A stretch of 64,000 nt of DNA. Source: Haloglomus salinum (GTDB lineage: Archaea > Halobacteriota > Halobacteria > Halobacteriales > Haloarculaceae). This document shows positions 51,923-60,514 of this stretch, in pieces (the first letter of the stretch is position 1; each line of letters starts with the position of its first letter). Position numbers and translations under genes: made by a program. The stretch lies in NCBI RefSeq assembly GCF_024298825.1, contig NZ_CP101153.1:2356001-2420000 (forward strand). Direction: 5' to 3'. Below the pieces are notes generated by a model. That model had not been told where the DNA came from. It did no database searches and worked only from the letters and a program-made list of their open reading frames with translations.

Positions 51923-52954
51923 ATGACCCGGTTCGTCCTCGTTGCGGGGGGCACCGCCACCGCCGAGATCGAGGGCATCAGCGCCGCCGGGGCCGACCCG
52001 GCGCTGATGGCCCACACGCCCAGTGCGGACGCCGAGATCGTCCTCCACGGCGAGCCGACCGCGGCGCCTGTCGTCCCGGTCAGCCCCGCCGGCTGTCCGA
52101 CCCCTGCCGTCGTGACACGGGCGGTCCGCGAACTCCTCGACTTCGACGCGGCCGTCGTCGACGCCGGGCTGTCGGCTCCGACGGGTGCCGAGACGACGGC
52201 ACTCGCCGACGGGCCCGGCGCCGACATCCGGACCGCCGAGGCGGTGCCCGACGCCGGTGAAATCGTCGAGCGAGCCCGGAACCACGGCCGCACCCTCGCG
52301 GCCGAGACAGACGACCTGTGGCTCGCCGAGACCATCCCCGGCGGGACGACGACGGCGCTCGGGACGCTGGCGGCGCTGGGGGAGCCAGCGACCGTCTCCT
52401 CCTCGCTGCCGGCGAACCCGCTCGACCTGAAGCGGCGGGTGGTCCGCGAGGGACTCGACGCGAGCAGCATCGACACCGGTGCCCACGCTGACGCCCCCGT
52501 GGCGGCCGTGCGGGCGATGGGCGACCCGACGCTGGCGGCGACGCTCGGCCTCGTGCAGGGCGCCGCCGACGCCGGAGCGACCGTGACGCTCGCGGGCGGG
52601 ACCCAGCAGGCGACGGCGGCGTTGCTCGCCCGCCACGCCGGCGTCGAACACGACCTGACGGTGGCCACCACGGCGTTCGTGGCGGGCGACGAGAGCGCCG
52701 ACTTCCGCGCCCTGGCGGCCGCCGCGGACGCCGACGTCCGGGTCTCGGACCCCTCGTTCGACGGGCGCGACCACCCCGCGATGCGGGCCTACGCCGACGG
52801 CGAAGCGAAGGAGGGCGTCGGGATGGGCGGCGCGCTGGCCCTCGCGGCCGATGCCGGAGTCGGAACAGGAGCCGTCCACGAGCAGATACGGGCCGTCTAC
52901 GACCGACTGCTGGCCGGGACCGAGCGAGAGCCCACGGCCGGGGGCGAGCGCTGA
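51923..52954 (+). CDS. cobT: Nicotinate mononucleotide-dependent phosphoribosyltransferase CobT
   Basis: This 343-residue enzyme of the archaeal CobT/UPF0284 type activates the lower-ligand base as alpha-ribotide for cobalamin. Motifs are [51 protein letters not shown] and [20 protein letters not shown]. Its stop overlaps the cbiA start by one base (TGATG). First gene of a cobT-cbiA-cbiP operon. Confidence 0.92.
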   Translation: MTRFVLVAGGTATAEIEGISAAGADPALMAHTPSADAEIVLHGEPTAAPVVPVSPAGCPTPAVVTRAVRELLDFDAAVVDAGLSAPTGAETTALADGPGADIRTAEAVPDAGEIVERARNHGRTLAAETDDLWLAETIPGGTTTALGTLAALGEPATVSSSLPANPLDLKRRVVREGLDASSIDTGAHADAPVAAVRAMGDPTLAATLGLVQGAADAGATVTLAGGTQQATAALLARHAGVEHDLTVATTAFVAGDESADFRALAAAADADVRVSDPSFDGRDHPAMRAYADGEAKEGVGMGGALALAADAGVGTGAVHEQIRAVYDRLLAGTEREPTAGGER

Positions 52955-54252
52955 TGCGGGGCCTGGTGCTCGGCGGCACCGCCTCGGGCGTCGGCAAGAC
53001 GGTCGCCACGCTGGCCGTCTGCCGCGCCCTCGAAGCCGAGGACGTGGATGTTCGCGCGGGCAAGGCCGGCCCGGATTTCATCGACCCGAGCCACCACCGC
53101 GCGGTCACCGGCCATCCATCGCGGACGCTGGACCCGTGGCTGGAGGGCGCGGACGGCGTCCGCCGCAACTTCCACCGCGACGCGGGCGAGTTCCGCGTCG
53201 TCGAGGGCGTGATGGGGCTGTACGACGGCACCGTCTCCTCGACGGCGGACGTGGCTGCGGCACTGGACCTGCCGGTCGTGCTCGTGGTCGATGCGGCGGC
53301 GGGGATGGAGAGCGTCGCTGCGACGGCACTGGGCTTCCGCGAGTACGCCGCCGAGGCCGGCCACGACATCGACGTGGTCGGCGTCCTCGCACAGCAGGCC
53401 CACGGCGGCCGCCACGCGGACGGAATCCGCGAGGCGCTCCCGGACGGCCTGACCTGGTTCGGCCGGGTGCCGCCGAACGGCGACCTCGAAATCCCCGAGC
53501 GCCACCTCGGCCTCCACATGGGCGCGGAGGACCCGCTCCCGGACGATGCGCTCGACGCGGCCGCCGAACACGTGCGGGCCGACCGGCTGCTCGCCGCCGC
53601 GCGCGAGGCCCGACAGCCCGACGAACCGGCACCCGAGCACTCCTGGACGGGCGCCCGGGTCGCGGTCGCGCGGGACGCCGCGTTCCGCTTCTGTTACCCC
53701 GCGACCCGCGAGCGCCTCCGGTCCCGCGCGGACGTGACGACGTTCTCGCCGGTCGCGGGCGACCCCGTCCCCGACTGCGACGGGGTCTACCTCCCCGGCG
53801 GCTACCCTGAACTCCACGCCCCCGCTCTCGCGTCGTCCGGAACGCTCGACGACCTCGGCGAGCGCGCGGCCGACGGCCTCCCCGTTCTCGGGGAGTGTGG
53901 CGGCCTGATGGCGCTGGCGGAGTCGCTGGAGACCGACGACGGGACCCACGCGATGGCGGGCGTCCTCCCCGCCGAGGTACGAATGTGTGACCGTTACCAG
54001 GCGCTCGACCACGTCGAGCTGCGGGCCCGCGACGGGACGCTCACCGCACCCGCCGGAGCGACCGTGCACGGCCACGAGTTCCACTACTCCGAGGCGACGC
54101 TCGGTCGGGACGCCCGGTTCGCGTTCGACGTGGTCCGCGGCGACGGCCTCGACGGTGGCCACGACGGCCTGACCGAACACCGGACGCTCGGGACGTACGC
54201 CCACGTCCACGCGTCGAGCGGCGCGTTCGACCGGTTCGTGGAGGGCCTCTGA
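52954..54252 (+). CDS. cbiA: Cobyrinate a,c-diamide synthase
   Basis: This 432-residue glutamine amidotransferase amidates the a and c carboxylates of cobyrinate. The N-terminal ATPase half starts LVLGGTASGVGKTVATLA (P-loop) with KAGPDFIDPSHH and VEGVMGLYDG. The C-terminal class I GATase half has YLPGGYPELHAP, the nucleophile region LPVLGECGGLMALAE, and the His in VHGHEFHYSE. It is mid-operon between cobT and cbiP. Confidence 0.93.
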   Translation: MRGLVLGGTASGVGKTVATLAVCRALEAEDVDVRAGKAGPDFIDPSHHRAVTGHPSRTLDPWLEGADGVRRNFHRDAGEFRVVEGVMGLYDGTVSSTADVAAALDLPVVLVVDAAAGMESVAATALGFREYAAEAGHDIDVVGVLAQQAHGGRHADGIREALPDGLTWFGRVPPNGDLEIPERHLGLHMGAEDPLPDDALDAAAEHVRADRLLAAAREARQPDEPAPEHSWTGARVAVARDAAFRFCYPATRERLRSRADVTTFSPVAGDPVPDCDGVYLPGGYPELHAPALASSGTLDDLGERAADGLPVLGECGGLMALAESLETDDGTHAMAGVLPAEVRMCDRYQALDHVELRARDGTLTAPAGATVHGHEFHYSEATLGRDARFAFDVVRGDGLDGGHDGLTEHRTLGTYAHVHASSGAFDRFVEGL

Positions 54253-54255
54253 GCG

Positions 54256-55938
54256 ATGAGTGGCGCGAGCGACCCGGATGGGCCCGACGCCCCGACCCTG
54301 CTCGTCGCCGGCACGGCCAGCCACGTCGGCAAGTCGACGGTCGTCGCGGGGCTCTGCCGGGCACTCGCCGATGCCGGCGTCGACGTCGCGCCGTTCAAGG
54401 CCCAGAACATGAGCAACAACGCCCACGTCGCGCTGCGGCCGGCGGCGGTTCGGGGTGACGACGGGGCGGCCGACCGAGCGGGCGACGGGACGACGAACGG
54501 CCGGGTGGACGAAGAAGCGACGGACGACGACCCCGAGCGTGGCGCGAGCGGCCAGTGGGGGGAGATCGGCGTCTCCCAGCACACGCAGGCCCGGGGCGCC
54601 CGCGTCGCGCCGACGACGGACCTGAATCCGGTGCTGCTGAAGCCCCGCGGCGACGGCGAGAGCCAGGTCGTCGTCGACGGCGTCGCCGTCGGCCACTACA
54701 GCGCCGGAACGTACTACGACGACCACTGGGAGGAGGCCCGCGACGCGGCGGTCGCGGCCCACCGGCGGCTCGCCGCCAAGCACGACATCGTGGTCGCGGA
54801 GGGTGCCGGCAGCATCGCCGAGATCAACCTCCACGACCGCGACCTCGCCAACATCGAGACCGCACGCTTCGCCGACGCGTCGGTCCTGCTCGTCGCGGAC
54901 ATCGAGCGCGGCGGCGTGTTCGCCTCGCTCGTCGGGACGCTGGAGTTGCTCCCCGACGATGTCCGGGAACGGGTGGTCGGCGTCGTCGTCAACAAGTTCC
55001 GCGGCGACCGCTCGCTGCTCGCGCCGGGGCTCGATGCCTTCGAGGACCGCACCGGCGTCACCGTCCTCGGTGTCCTCCCGTACGAGGACCCGGGGCTGCC
55101 GGACGAGGACAGCCTCTCGCTCCCCGCCCGCGGCGAGCGGGCGGTCAGGGGCGCCGACGACGGCGTGCCCGACGAGGCGGCCGTGACGGTCGCCGTCGTC
55201 CGGCTCCCGCGCGTCTCCAACGCCACCGACGCCGACCCGCTGGCGCGGGTGCCGGGCGTCCGGGTCGCGTTCCGGCCGCCGGACGCGTCGCTGGCCGACG
55301 CCGACGCGGTCGTCCTCCCCGGGACGAAGAACGCCGTCGACGACCTGCTCGCGTGTCGTGAGGCGGGCCTCGGCGACGAGTTGCGGGCGTTCGATGGCCC
55401 CATCGTCGGCATCTGCGGCGGCTACCAGCTGCTGGGCGAGCGACTCGAACGGGTCGAGCACGAGAGCACGCGTACCGAGGGGTGTGTCGCGGGGTTCGGC
55501 CTCCTGTCCGCCGTCACACGGTTCGCACCGACCAAGCGGGTCACCCGGGCCGACCACACGATGACACCCGCCGGGCCGCTGGCCGACGTGGTGGCCGCCG
55601 CCGACACCGCCGGAGCGACGGCCGGGGACGATACTGGGGCCCCGACGGTCACCGGCTACGAGATCCACGCCGGGACGACGACGGCCACGGGCCCGGTCGC
55701 CCGACCGCTTGGACCGGACAGTGCCGCCGAGGGGTCCGTTCTCGGCACGTACTGTCACGGGCTGTTCCGGTCGCCCGCAGTCCGTCGGGCGTTCCTGACC
55801 CCGCTGTTCGACGGCGACCCCCCCTCGGCGACGGCGGCTGGCTCGCCCCTGGACGACGCGGCGGCGCTGGTCCGCTCGGGCATCGACCTCTGTGCGGTGC
55901 CGGCGCTCGACGAGTCACTGCCAGCATCGGGCCCGTAG
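54256..55938 (+). CDS. cbiP: Cobyric acid synthase
   Basis: This 560-residue amidotransferase adds the b, d, e and g amides to form cobyric acid. The ATPase half has [51 protein letters not shown] and [19 protein letters not shown]. The GATase half has [29 protein letters not shown] with the catalytic Cys, and GTYCHGLF with the His. An acidic low-complexity insert (about residues 75-100) is a halophilic addition. It is the last cobalamin gene in this operon. Confidence 0.95.
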   Translation: MSGASDPDGPDAPTLLVAGTASHVGKSTVVAGLCRALADAGVDVAPFKAQNMSNNAHVALRPAAVRGDDGAADRAGDGTTNGRVDEEATDDDPERGASGQWGEIGVSQHTQARGARVAPTTDLNPVLLKPRGDGESQVVVDGVAVGHYSAGTYYDDHWEEARDAAVAAHRRLAAKHDIVVAEGAGSIAEINLHDRDLANIETARFADASVLLVADIERGGVFASLVGTLELLPDDVRERVVGVVVNKFRGDRSLLAPGLDAFEDRTGVTVLGVLPYEDPGLPDEDSLSLPARGERAVRGADDGVPDEAAVTVAVVRLPRVSNATDADPLARVPGVRVAFRPPDASLADADAVVLPGTKNAVDDLLACREAGLGDELRAFDGPIVGICGGYQLLGERLERVEHESTRTEGCVAGFGLLSAVTRFAPTKRVTRADHTMTPAGPLADVVAAADTAGATAGDDTGAPTVTGYEIHAGTTTATGPVARPLGPDSAAEGSVLGTYCHGLFRSPAVRRAFLTPLFDGDPPSATAAGSPLDDAAALVRSGIDLCAVPALDESLPASGP

Positions 55939-55996
55939 CCGACACGACGGCCGGCGCTGGCACCAGCCTTAACCCCGCCCACGGAGAGGTGAGAGT

Positions 55997-56242
55997 ATGC
56001 GAGCGGAGGACCGGAGCTGGGGCGTCAAGCTCCTGATGGTCATCGTACTGGCCGCAGTCGCGTGGCTCGGCGGCGGCGCGGTCAGAGCGGGCCTCCTGTT
56101 CCTGGGGAACGACGCCGACTTCGCCAGCGACGTGGGTGCCATGTCCGCGGTCGCGCTGTTCCTCCTGCTGGTGCTCGGCTACTGGCTCTACGACTACGTC
56201 CCCTGGTCGCAGGGCGAGCCCCGGAGCGGCCGGACCCGGTGA
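55997..56242 (+). CDS. Small two-helix membrane protein
   Basis: This 81-residue protein has membrane segments LLMVIVLAAVAWLGGGAVRA and AMSAVALFLLLVLGYWLYDY separated by a short acidic loop, with a polar basic tail. It lies 58 bases after cbiP on the same strand and could be co-transcribed. No family is recognised. Confidence 0.62.
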   Translation: MRAEDRSWGVKLLMVIVLAAVAWLGGGAVRAGLLFLGNDADFASDVGAMSAVALFLLLVLGYWLYDYVPWSQGEPRSGRTR

Positions 56243-56247
56243 GGTCG

Positions 56248-56385
56248 TCAGAACAGCCGTAGCGCCGGCGCCACGCAGTTCTCGCGCACCACCGCGCGGT
56301 CGTCCCTGTCCCTCCTCCGCCCGAGTGCCGTGTCGCCGTACCGCCCACAGTCTGCCCCGAGGAGCACCGCGACGGCGTCAGTCAT
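56248..56385 (-). CDS. Short ORF (45 residues), doubtful
   Basis: ATG 56385 opens MTDAVAVLLGADCGRYGDTA followed by an Arg-rich stretch and VRENCVAPALRLF. It overlaps the end of another short frame by eight bases (ATGACTGA). The two may be fragments of one frameshifted gene or chance frames. No domain is recognisable. Confidence 0.25.
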   Translation of the reverse strand: MTDAVAVLLGADCGRYGDTALGRRRDRDDRAVVRENCVAPALRLF

Positions 56386-56503
56386 CCGCACCTCTCGGAG
56401 CGCGGCGACCAGCCATCGTCGGGTCCGTCGATGCCGTCCCCACGCGCTCGCCGCCGCGGTCGACGAACGCCGCGATGCGGCGCAGGTCCTGTTCGGAGAC
56501 CAT
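56378..56503 (-). CDS. Short ORF (41 residues), doubtful
   Basis: ATG 56503 opens MVSEQDLRRIAAFVDRGGER, a plausible amphipathic helix, then low-quality sequence to a TGA that overlaps the next short frame. AGCGCGGTCC and a TATA-like CTATATCCC lie upstream. It could be the N terminus of a frameshifted gene with the frame at 56248-56385. Confidence 0.25.
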   Translation of the reverse strand: MVSEQDLRRIAAFVDRGGERVGTASTDPTMAGRRAPRGADD

Positions 56504-56684
56504 ACGCCCGCTCCGGCGACCCGACGGAGAACGGTTGCTATGAGCGGTACGGACCGCGCTATATCCCTCGGGACCGGTCGACAGCGGCGATGGGCGGGCG
56601 CAGTGGCGACCCAGTTGGCGGGAAGTTCCGGCATGACGGGCGACCCGCCGGAAACTAATTGCGCCTCCTGCCCGTAGGGTCCCC

Positions 56685-57134
56685 GTGAACGTCACCGGTA
56701 GCTGGTCGGCCGCCGAAGCGAACTCCTTTCTCGCCGAGACGACCGTCCCCATCCGTGTCGCCTGCCGGACGCCCGGTGGGGGCCTCTGGATGCTCTCGCT
56801 CTGGTTCCTCCCGTGTGACGGGTCGCTCTGGTGTGCCACCGGGGCCGACGCCGACGTGGTTCGTTACCTCGACCACGATGACGGCGTCAGCTTCGAGGTG
56901 TCGACCAACGACCCACCCTACCGGGGAGTCCGCGGCGCCGGGACGGCGACGGTCGAGCCCGACCACGACAAGAGCCTGCTCCGAGCCCTGTTCGACCGCT
57001 ATCTCGGCGGCACCGACAACGGCCTGGGCGACCGGCTGCTCCGCGCGGACCGCGACGAGGTCCGAATCCGCATCGACCCCGACCGGCTGTACACCTGGGA
57101 TTTCACCGAGCGGATGCACGACGCCGTCGAGTAG
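56685..57134 (+). CDS. Pyridoxamine 5'-phosphate oxidase-like (flavin-binding split-barrel) protein
   Basis: This 149-residue protein starts with GTG 56685. The PNPOx-like split barrel is seen in EANSFLAETTVPIRVACRTP, WMLSLWFLPCDGSLWCATG, YLDHDDGVSFEVSTNDPPYR and GVRGAGTATVEPDHDKSLL. Such proteins bind FMN, F420 or heme; the cofactor cannot be told here. A CTAATTG box lies about 30 bases upstream. It is a single-gene unit. Confidence 0.8.
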   Translation: MNVTGSWSAAEANSFLAETTVPIRVACRTPGGGLWMLSLWFLPCDGSLWCATGADADVVRYLDHDDGVSFEVSTNDPPYRGVRGAGTATVEPDHDKSLLRALFDRYLGGTDNGLGDRLLRADRDEVRIRIDPDRLYTWDFTERMHDAVE

Positions 57135-57248
57135 CGCCCACGACCCACGTGACCGTCACTGGACGTGCCCGTTCGGTGGGTAACGGCCCGCTGTCGCCGG
57201 TTCGTGCCGTTCGGGGGCGACTTATACCAGCCCCCCATGCAAGGGGAA

Positions 57249-57455
57249 ATGAATATCCTACTAGGTCTACTAGCGATATCGCCGGCGTGGAGGACACCCG
57301 CTGCCATGTACGTCGGGTCCCGTTTACGGACCCGACATACGTCCCCACCATCCCACCACCACACCGTGCTCCGGCGCCGGCACCATCTCTCTACTTTCCC
57401 GACGAACGGCGAGCGACGGCTCAGACGCTCTCCGGCCCGCGGTGGACCTCGATAG
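57249..57455 (+). CDS. Possible leaderless 68-residue ORF or small RNA
   Basis: ACTTATACC at 57219-57227 is a good TATA 25-29 bases before ATG 57249, which opens MNILLGLLAISPAWRTPAAM and then an Arg/His-rich tail of poor protein quality. It overlaps the convergent SRPBCC gene. A strong stem-loop (9-bp GTCGGGTCC/GGACCCGAC at 57312-57336, loop CGTTTAC) lies within. The transcript may be a small RNA instead of an mRNA. The segment is AT-richer than its surroundings. Confidence 0.3.
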   Translation: MNILLGLLAISPAWRTPAAMYVGSRLRTRHTSPPSHHHTVLRRRHHLSTFPTNGERRLRRSPARGGPR

Positions 57456-57945
57456 CCACGTCACGGCGCTCGCCCTCCAGGTCCTCGGCGATGCCGGCGA
57501 CGATGCGCTCGGACTCGCTCACCACGAGCGGCCTGATACGGTCGAACAACCGGTCCAGCGTCCAGCCACCGAGCGGCACGGCCCCGAGCGTGTCCGGGTC
57601 GAACTGGATGCGGAGCCGGACCCGGGTCGCGTGGTCGTGGTCGTCGGGCGGCTCGACGTTCGGAAGCGGTTCGATACCCCAGTAGCCGCGCGCCTTCAGC
57701 CCCTCCGTGGTCCGCCAGTCCACGCGCTCGGGCGGGTCCGTCCCCGTGACGGTGGTGTGGGAGGTGTAGGAGAGCCGCCACCAGGAGACCACGATCTCGT
57801 AGTCGGTCCCGGGGCTGCCGTCCCCGTACTGGCGAATCTCGTCCAGATGCGGCGAGTACTTCGAGTAGCCACGCATCCCGGTGACGAACTCGTACAGCTC
57901 CTCGGGCGGTGCGTAGAGAACTGCGCTGACGTCGAGCCCGTCCAC
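57421..57945 (-). CDS. SRPBCC (START-like) family protein
   Basis: GTG 57945 gives 174 residues with the helix-grip pattern of the polyketide-cyclase/ribosome-association-toxin branch: DVSAVLYAPPEELYEFVTGM, GYSKYSPHLDEIRQYGDGSP, YEIVVSWWRLSYTSHTTVTG and VRLRIQFDPDTLGAVPLG. Such proteins bind hydrophobic ligands. A GTTATGCG box about 25 bases upstream supports this leaderless GTG over longer starts. Confidence 0.8.
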   Translation of the reverse strand: MDGLDVSAVLYAPPEELYEFVTGMRGYSKYSPHLDEIRQYGDGSPGTDYEIVVSWWRLSYTSHTTVTGTDPPERVDWRTTEGLKARGYWGIEPLPNVEPPDDHDHATRVRLRIQFDPDTLGAVPLGGWTLDRLFDRIRPLVVSESERIVAGIAEDLEGERRDVAIEVHRGPESV

Positions 57946-58030
57946 ACCGTAACAAGGCGGGGGAGCCGCATAACGATGCCCCCGTGGCGTGCGGTTCGAC
58001 GGGCACCACACGACTCCATATCAATCATCA

Positions 58031-58040
58031 CAAATAATGT
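58031..58040 (+). promoter_or_regulatory. Probable TATA of the membrane gene at 58093
   Basis: CAAATAATGT lies in an AT-rich patch and predicts a transcript start near 58060, so that the 22-bp palindrome at 58064-58085 would fall at the very start of the mRNA. Confidence 0.4.
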
Positions 58041-58063
58041 CGAACGTGTTCGGCGGAACCACC

Positions 58064-58085
58064 AGTGTGGTGGCGCCACCACACT
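58064..58085. promoter_or_regulatory. Perfect 22-bp palindrome, candidate operator or mRNA hairpin
   Basis: The sequence AGTGTGGTGGC is followed immediately by its exact reverse complement, GCCACCACACT. It ends seven bases before ATG 58093 and lies about 120 bases from the divergent SRPBCC start. A repressor site or a leader hairpin that hides the start codon are both possible. Confidence 0.55.
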
Positions 58086-58092
58086 CGTCGTG

Positions 58093-58557
58093 ATGACGGA
58101 GGGGTCGCGGTCGCTCGCACGAATCGGTGCCACTCTCGAGCGTGGGCGCCCGCTCGTCCTGGCCGGGACGGCGTGCGTGCTGGGTGCCCACCTGCTCGCC
58201 GGGTGGCCGGGAATCTCGGTTCCACACGGCCCGCTCGCAGTGGTGAACCGACTCCTGGCGAGCTACTACCTGACCGACCTGGGTGTGGACCTGCTCCGGC
58301 ACGGGCCGGAGTGGTTCCTGGCCGAGCGAGCAGCCGACGCCGCCGCGTACCTCCCTCACGCGTCGCTCGTCGCGCTGTCGGCGCTGGGAGCAGCCGTGGC
58401 GCTCCCCGCGTGGATGGCGTGGGTAGAGCCCGCTTGCGGAGCGGCCTGCGTCTACCGCGAACTGGTCGCGCTGGACCTGCTGCTGGGCGGCGAACTACTC
58501 CGGAAGGCAGTCCCCGGTGGCGTGGTCGTCTCCCTGCGGAGTGGCGACGGCGAGTAA
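58093..58557 (+). CDS. Conserved membrane protein, unknown
   Basis: This 154-residue protein has about four hydrophobic segments: PLVLAGTACVLGAHLLAGWP, LAVVNRLLASYYLTDLGVDL, ASLVALSALGAAVALPAWMA and [20 protein letters not shown]. No family is recognised. ATG 58093 is directly behind the perfect palindrome at 58064-58085. It converges with the ABC permease gene. Confidence 0.65.
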   Translation: MTEGSRSLARIGATLERGRPLVLAGTACVLGAHLLAGWPGISVPHGPLAVVNRLLASYYLTDLGVDLLRHGPEWFLAERAADAAAYLPHASLVALSALGAAVALPAWMAWVEPACGAACVYRELVALDLLLGGELLRKAVPGGVVVSLRSGDGE

Positions 58558-58569
58558 CGCCGCCCCGGG

Positions 58570-59751
58570 TCAGTCGCGGAGTGCGTCGACGGGCTCCTCG
58601 TTGGCGGCCCTGTACGCGGGGTAGAGGCCGGATGCGAGGCTGATGAACACGCCGAACGCGAACGCGACCACGAGGTAGACGCCGTTGCTCGGGTGGAGGA
58701 CCACGTCCAGCCCGATGGGACTGAACTGGTAGAGGGCGCCGACGGCGACGGCCGTCAGCACGACGCCACCGAAGCCACCGACGATGCCGAGCAGCGTCGC
58801 CTCCACGACGAGCGTCCGGAGCACGTCGTCCTTCTGCACCCCGACAGCCCGGAGGACGCCGATCTCCCCGCGACGCTCGGTCGTGGACATCAGCATCACG
58901 TTGAAGATGGCGACACCGGCGACGACGAGCGAGACGGCACCCAGGGCGACGAGGAAGCCGTTCAGGAGGCCGAAGAACTCGTTGATGCGGTCGAGGATGC
59001 TCGACAGCTCGAAGACGCTCACCCGGCGCTCGCGGGCGTTGAGCCGGTCGCGGACCGTCGAGGCGACGTAGGAGGCGTCCTCGCCGGAGTCGGCCTGGAC
59101 GACGATCTGACTGGGGGCGTCCTGCGCGAACGCGTCGCGGGGCAGGACGACAGCGTTCGACGGCTGGATGGGCGTGATGTCGTCGCTCTCGGCCAGCACC
59201 GCGATGACGCGGAAGCGCTGCCCCTCGATCTCGACGGCGCTCCCGGGCTGGAGTCCCAGGCGGCCGGCGACCGAGGAGCCGACCAGCGCGCCCTGGCGGT
59301 GGAACTCCGGCACCGTCCCCGCCCGGGCCGTGAACAGCGCCCGTGGCCGGTCGAGGCCGTACAGTTGCGCGAACGTCTGCCCGCTCGGGCCGTTCACCAC
59401 CGCGCCGTCGGTCACCAGCGGGACCGCCGTCCCCCGGCCCTCCGCGATGCGTTCGACCGCCGCCACGTCCCGTGGCGAGAGGGTCTCCGCGCCGGTATCC
59501 TCGTTCGGACTGACGATGACCTGGTTGCCGAGGCCGCCGAGTTCGTTCGTCGCCGAGAGCTGGAGGACGTTCCCGAAGATGCCCAGCGTCGCGATGGCCA
59601 GCACGCCGATGACGATGCCCAGCGCCGCCAGCCCGGAACGGAGCCGGTTGCGCGAGAGGTTCCGCCGGGCCATCAGCACCGACGGGAAGCGCTCGAGGAG
59701 GCCGAGTCGCCCCTCTGCGTCGGGGCCGGGTGACGAGTCGCTATCGGACAT
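58570..59751 (-). CDS. ABC transporter permease (FtsX/MacB family)
   Basis: This 393-residue protein has the MacB/FtsX layout: an N-terminal helix after RNLSRNRLRSGLAALGIVIG, a large extracellular domain (residues about 55-255), and three C-terminal helices (AVSLVVAGVAIFNVMLMS, GIVGGFGGVVLTAVAVGAL, FAFGVFISLASGLYPAYRAA). It begins inside the end of the ATPase gene (11-base overlap) and ends the operon. It probably works mechanically on extracytoplasmic lipoproteins or exported molecules. Confidence 0.9.
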   Translation of the reverse strand: MSDSDSSPGPDAEGRLGLLERFPSVLMARRNLSRNRLRSGLAALGIVIGVLAIATLGIFGNVLQLSATNELGGLGNQVIVSPNEDTGAETLSPRDVAAVERIAEGRGTAVPLVTDGAVVNGPSGQTFAQLYGLDRPRALFTARAGTVPEFHRQGALVGSSVAGRLGLQPGSAVEIEGQRFRVIAVLAESDDITPIQPSNAVVLPRDAFAQDAPSQIVVQADSGEDASYVASTVRDRLNARERRVSVFELSSILDRINEFFGLLNGFLVALGAVSLVVAGVAIFNVMLMSTTERRGEIGVLRAVGVQKDDVLRTLVVEATLLGIVGGFGGVVLTAVAVGALYQFSPIGLDVVLHPSNGVYLVVAFAFGVFISLASGLYPAYRAANEEPVDALRD

Positions 59752-60514
59752 CGCGTATCACCCCGTCGACGAGTTCCACGACGCGGTCGGCGAACTCGTT
59801 GACCAGCGGGTCGTGCGTGACGGTGACGACGGCGACCCCCTCCTCGCAGACGGCGGCGAACTCCTCGAGGATGGTGGTGCCGGTCTCCTGGTCGAGGTTC
59901 CCCGTCGGCTCGTCGGCCAGCACCACGGCCGGCTCGTTGATGAGCGAGCGCGCGATGGCGACGCGCTGTTTCTGCCCGCCCGAGAGCTGCGTGGGCCGGT
60001 GGTCGAGGCGGTCGCCCAGCCCCACCCGCCGGAGGAGGTCCTCCGCGCGCGCCTCCGCGCCGGGGTCGCGCTGGTAGACGGTCGGGAGCGTGACGTTCTC
60101 GACAGCGGTGAGCGCGTCGATGAGGTAGAACTGCTGGAAGACGAAGCCGATGTACTCGCGCCGGGCGTCCGTGCGCTGGGTGTCGTCGTAGGTCGCGGCG
60201 TCGACGCCGTCCAGCAGCACCTCGCCCGACGTGGGCGTGTCAAGCAGGCCGAGCATGTTCAGCATCGTCGACTTGCCCGACCCGGAGGGGCCGATGACGG
60301 AGACGAACTCGCCGCGCTCGACGGCGAAGTCGACGCCCTTCAGCGCTCGCACCGTCTCCGCGCCCGACTCGTACGCCTTCACCACGTTCGTCAGTTCCAG
60401 CGGGGTCTCGGTGTCGGCTCCGAGCGAGGCGTCGGCGCCGCCCGCCTCGGCCCCGTCCGCACCGCCCGCCTCGGCCCCGTCTGCGCCCGCCGCCACGCCG
60501 ATGTCCTCGCTCAT
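59741..60514 (-). CDS. ABC transporter ATP-binding protein (MacB/LolD type)
   Basis: This 257-residue ATPase carries Walker A GPSGSGKST, Q-loop region EYIGFVFQQFYLID, signature LSGGQKQRVAIAR, and Walker B VVLADEPTGNLD followed by the switch His of VTHDPL. The N-terminal 35 residues are an Ala/Gly/Asp low-complexity extension with an internal repeat (GADGAEAG). It overlaps both neighbours, so the three genes form one unit. Confidence 0.93.
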   Translation of the reverse strand: MSEDIGVAAGADGAEAGGADGAEAGGADASLGADTETPLELTNVVKAYESGAETVRALKGVDFAVERGEFVSVIGPSGSGKSTMLNMLGLLDTPTSGEVLLDGVDAATYDDTQRTDARREYIGFVFQQFYLIDALTAVENVTLPTVYQRDPGAEARAEDLLRRVGLGDRLDHRPTQLSGGQKQRVAIARSLINEPAVVLADEPTGNLDQETGTTILEEFAAVCEEGVAVVTVTHDPLVNEFADRVVELVDGVIRDVR

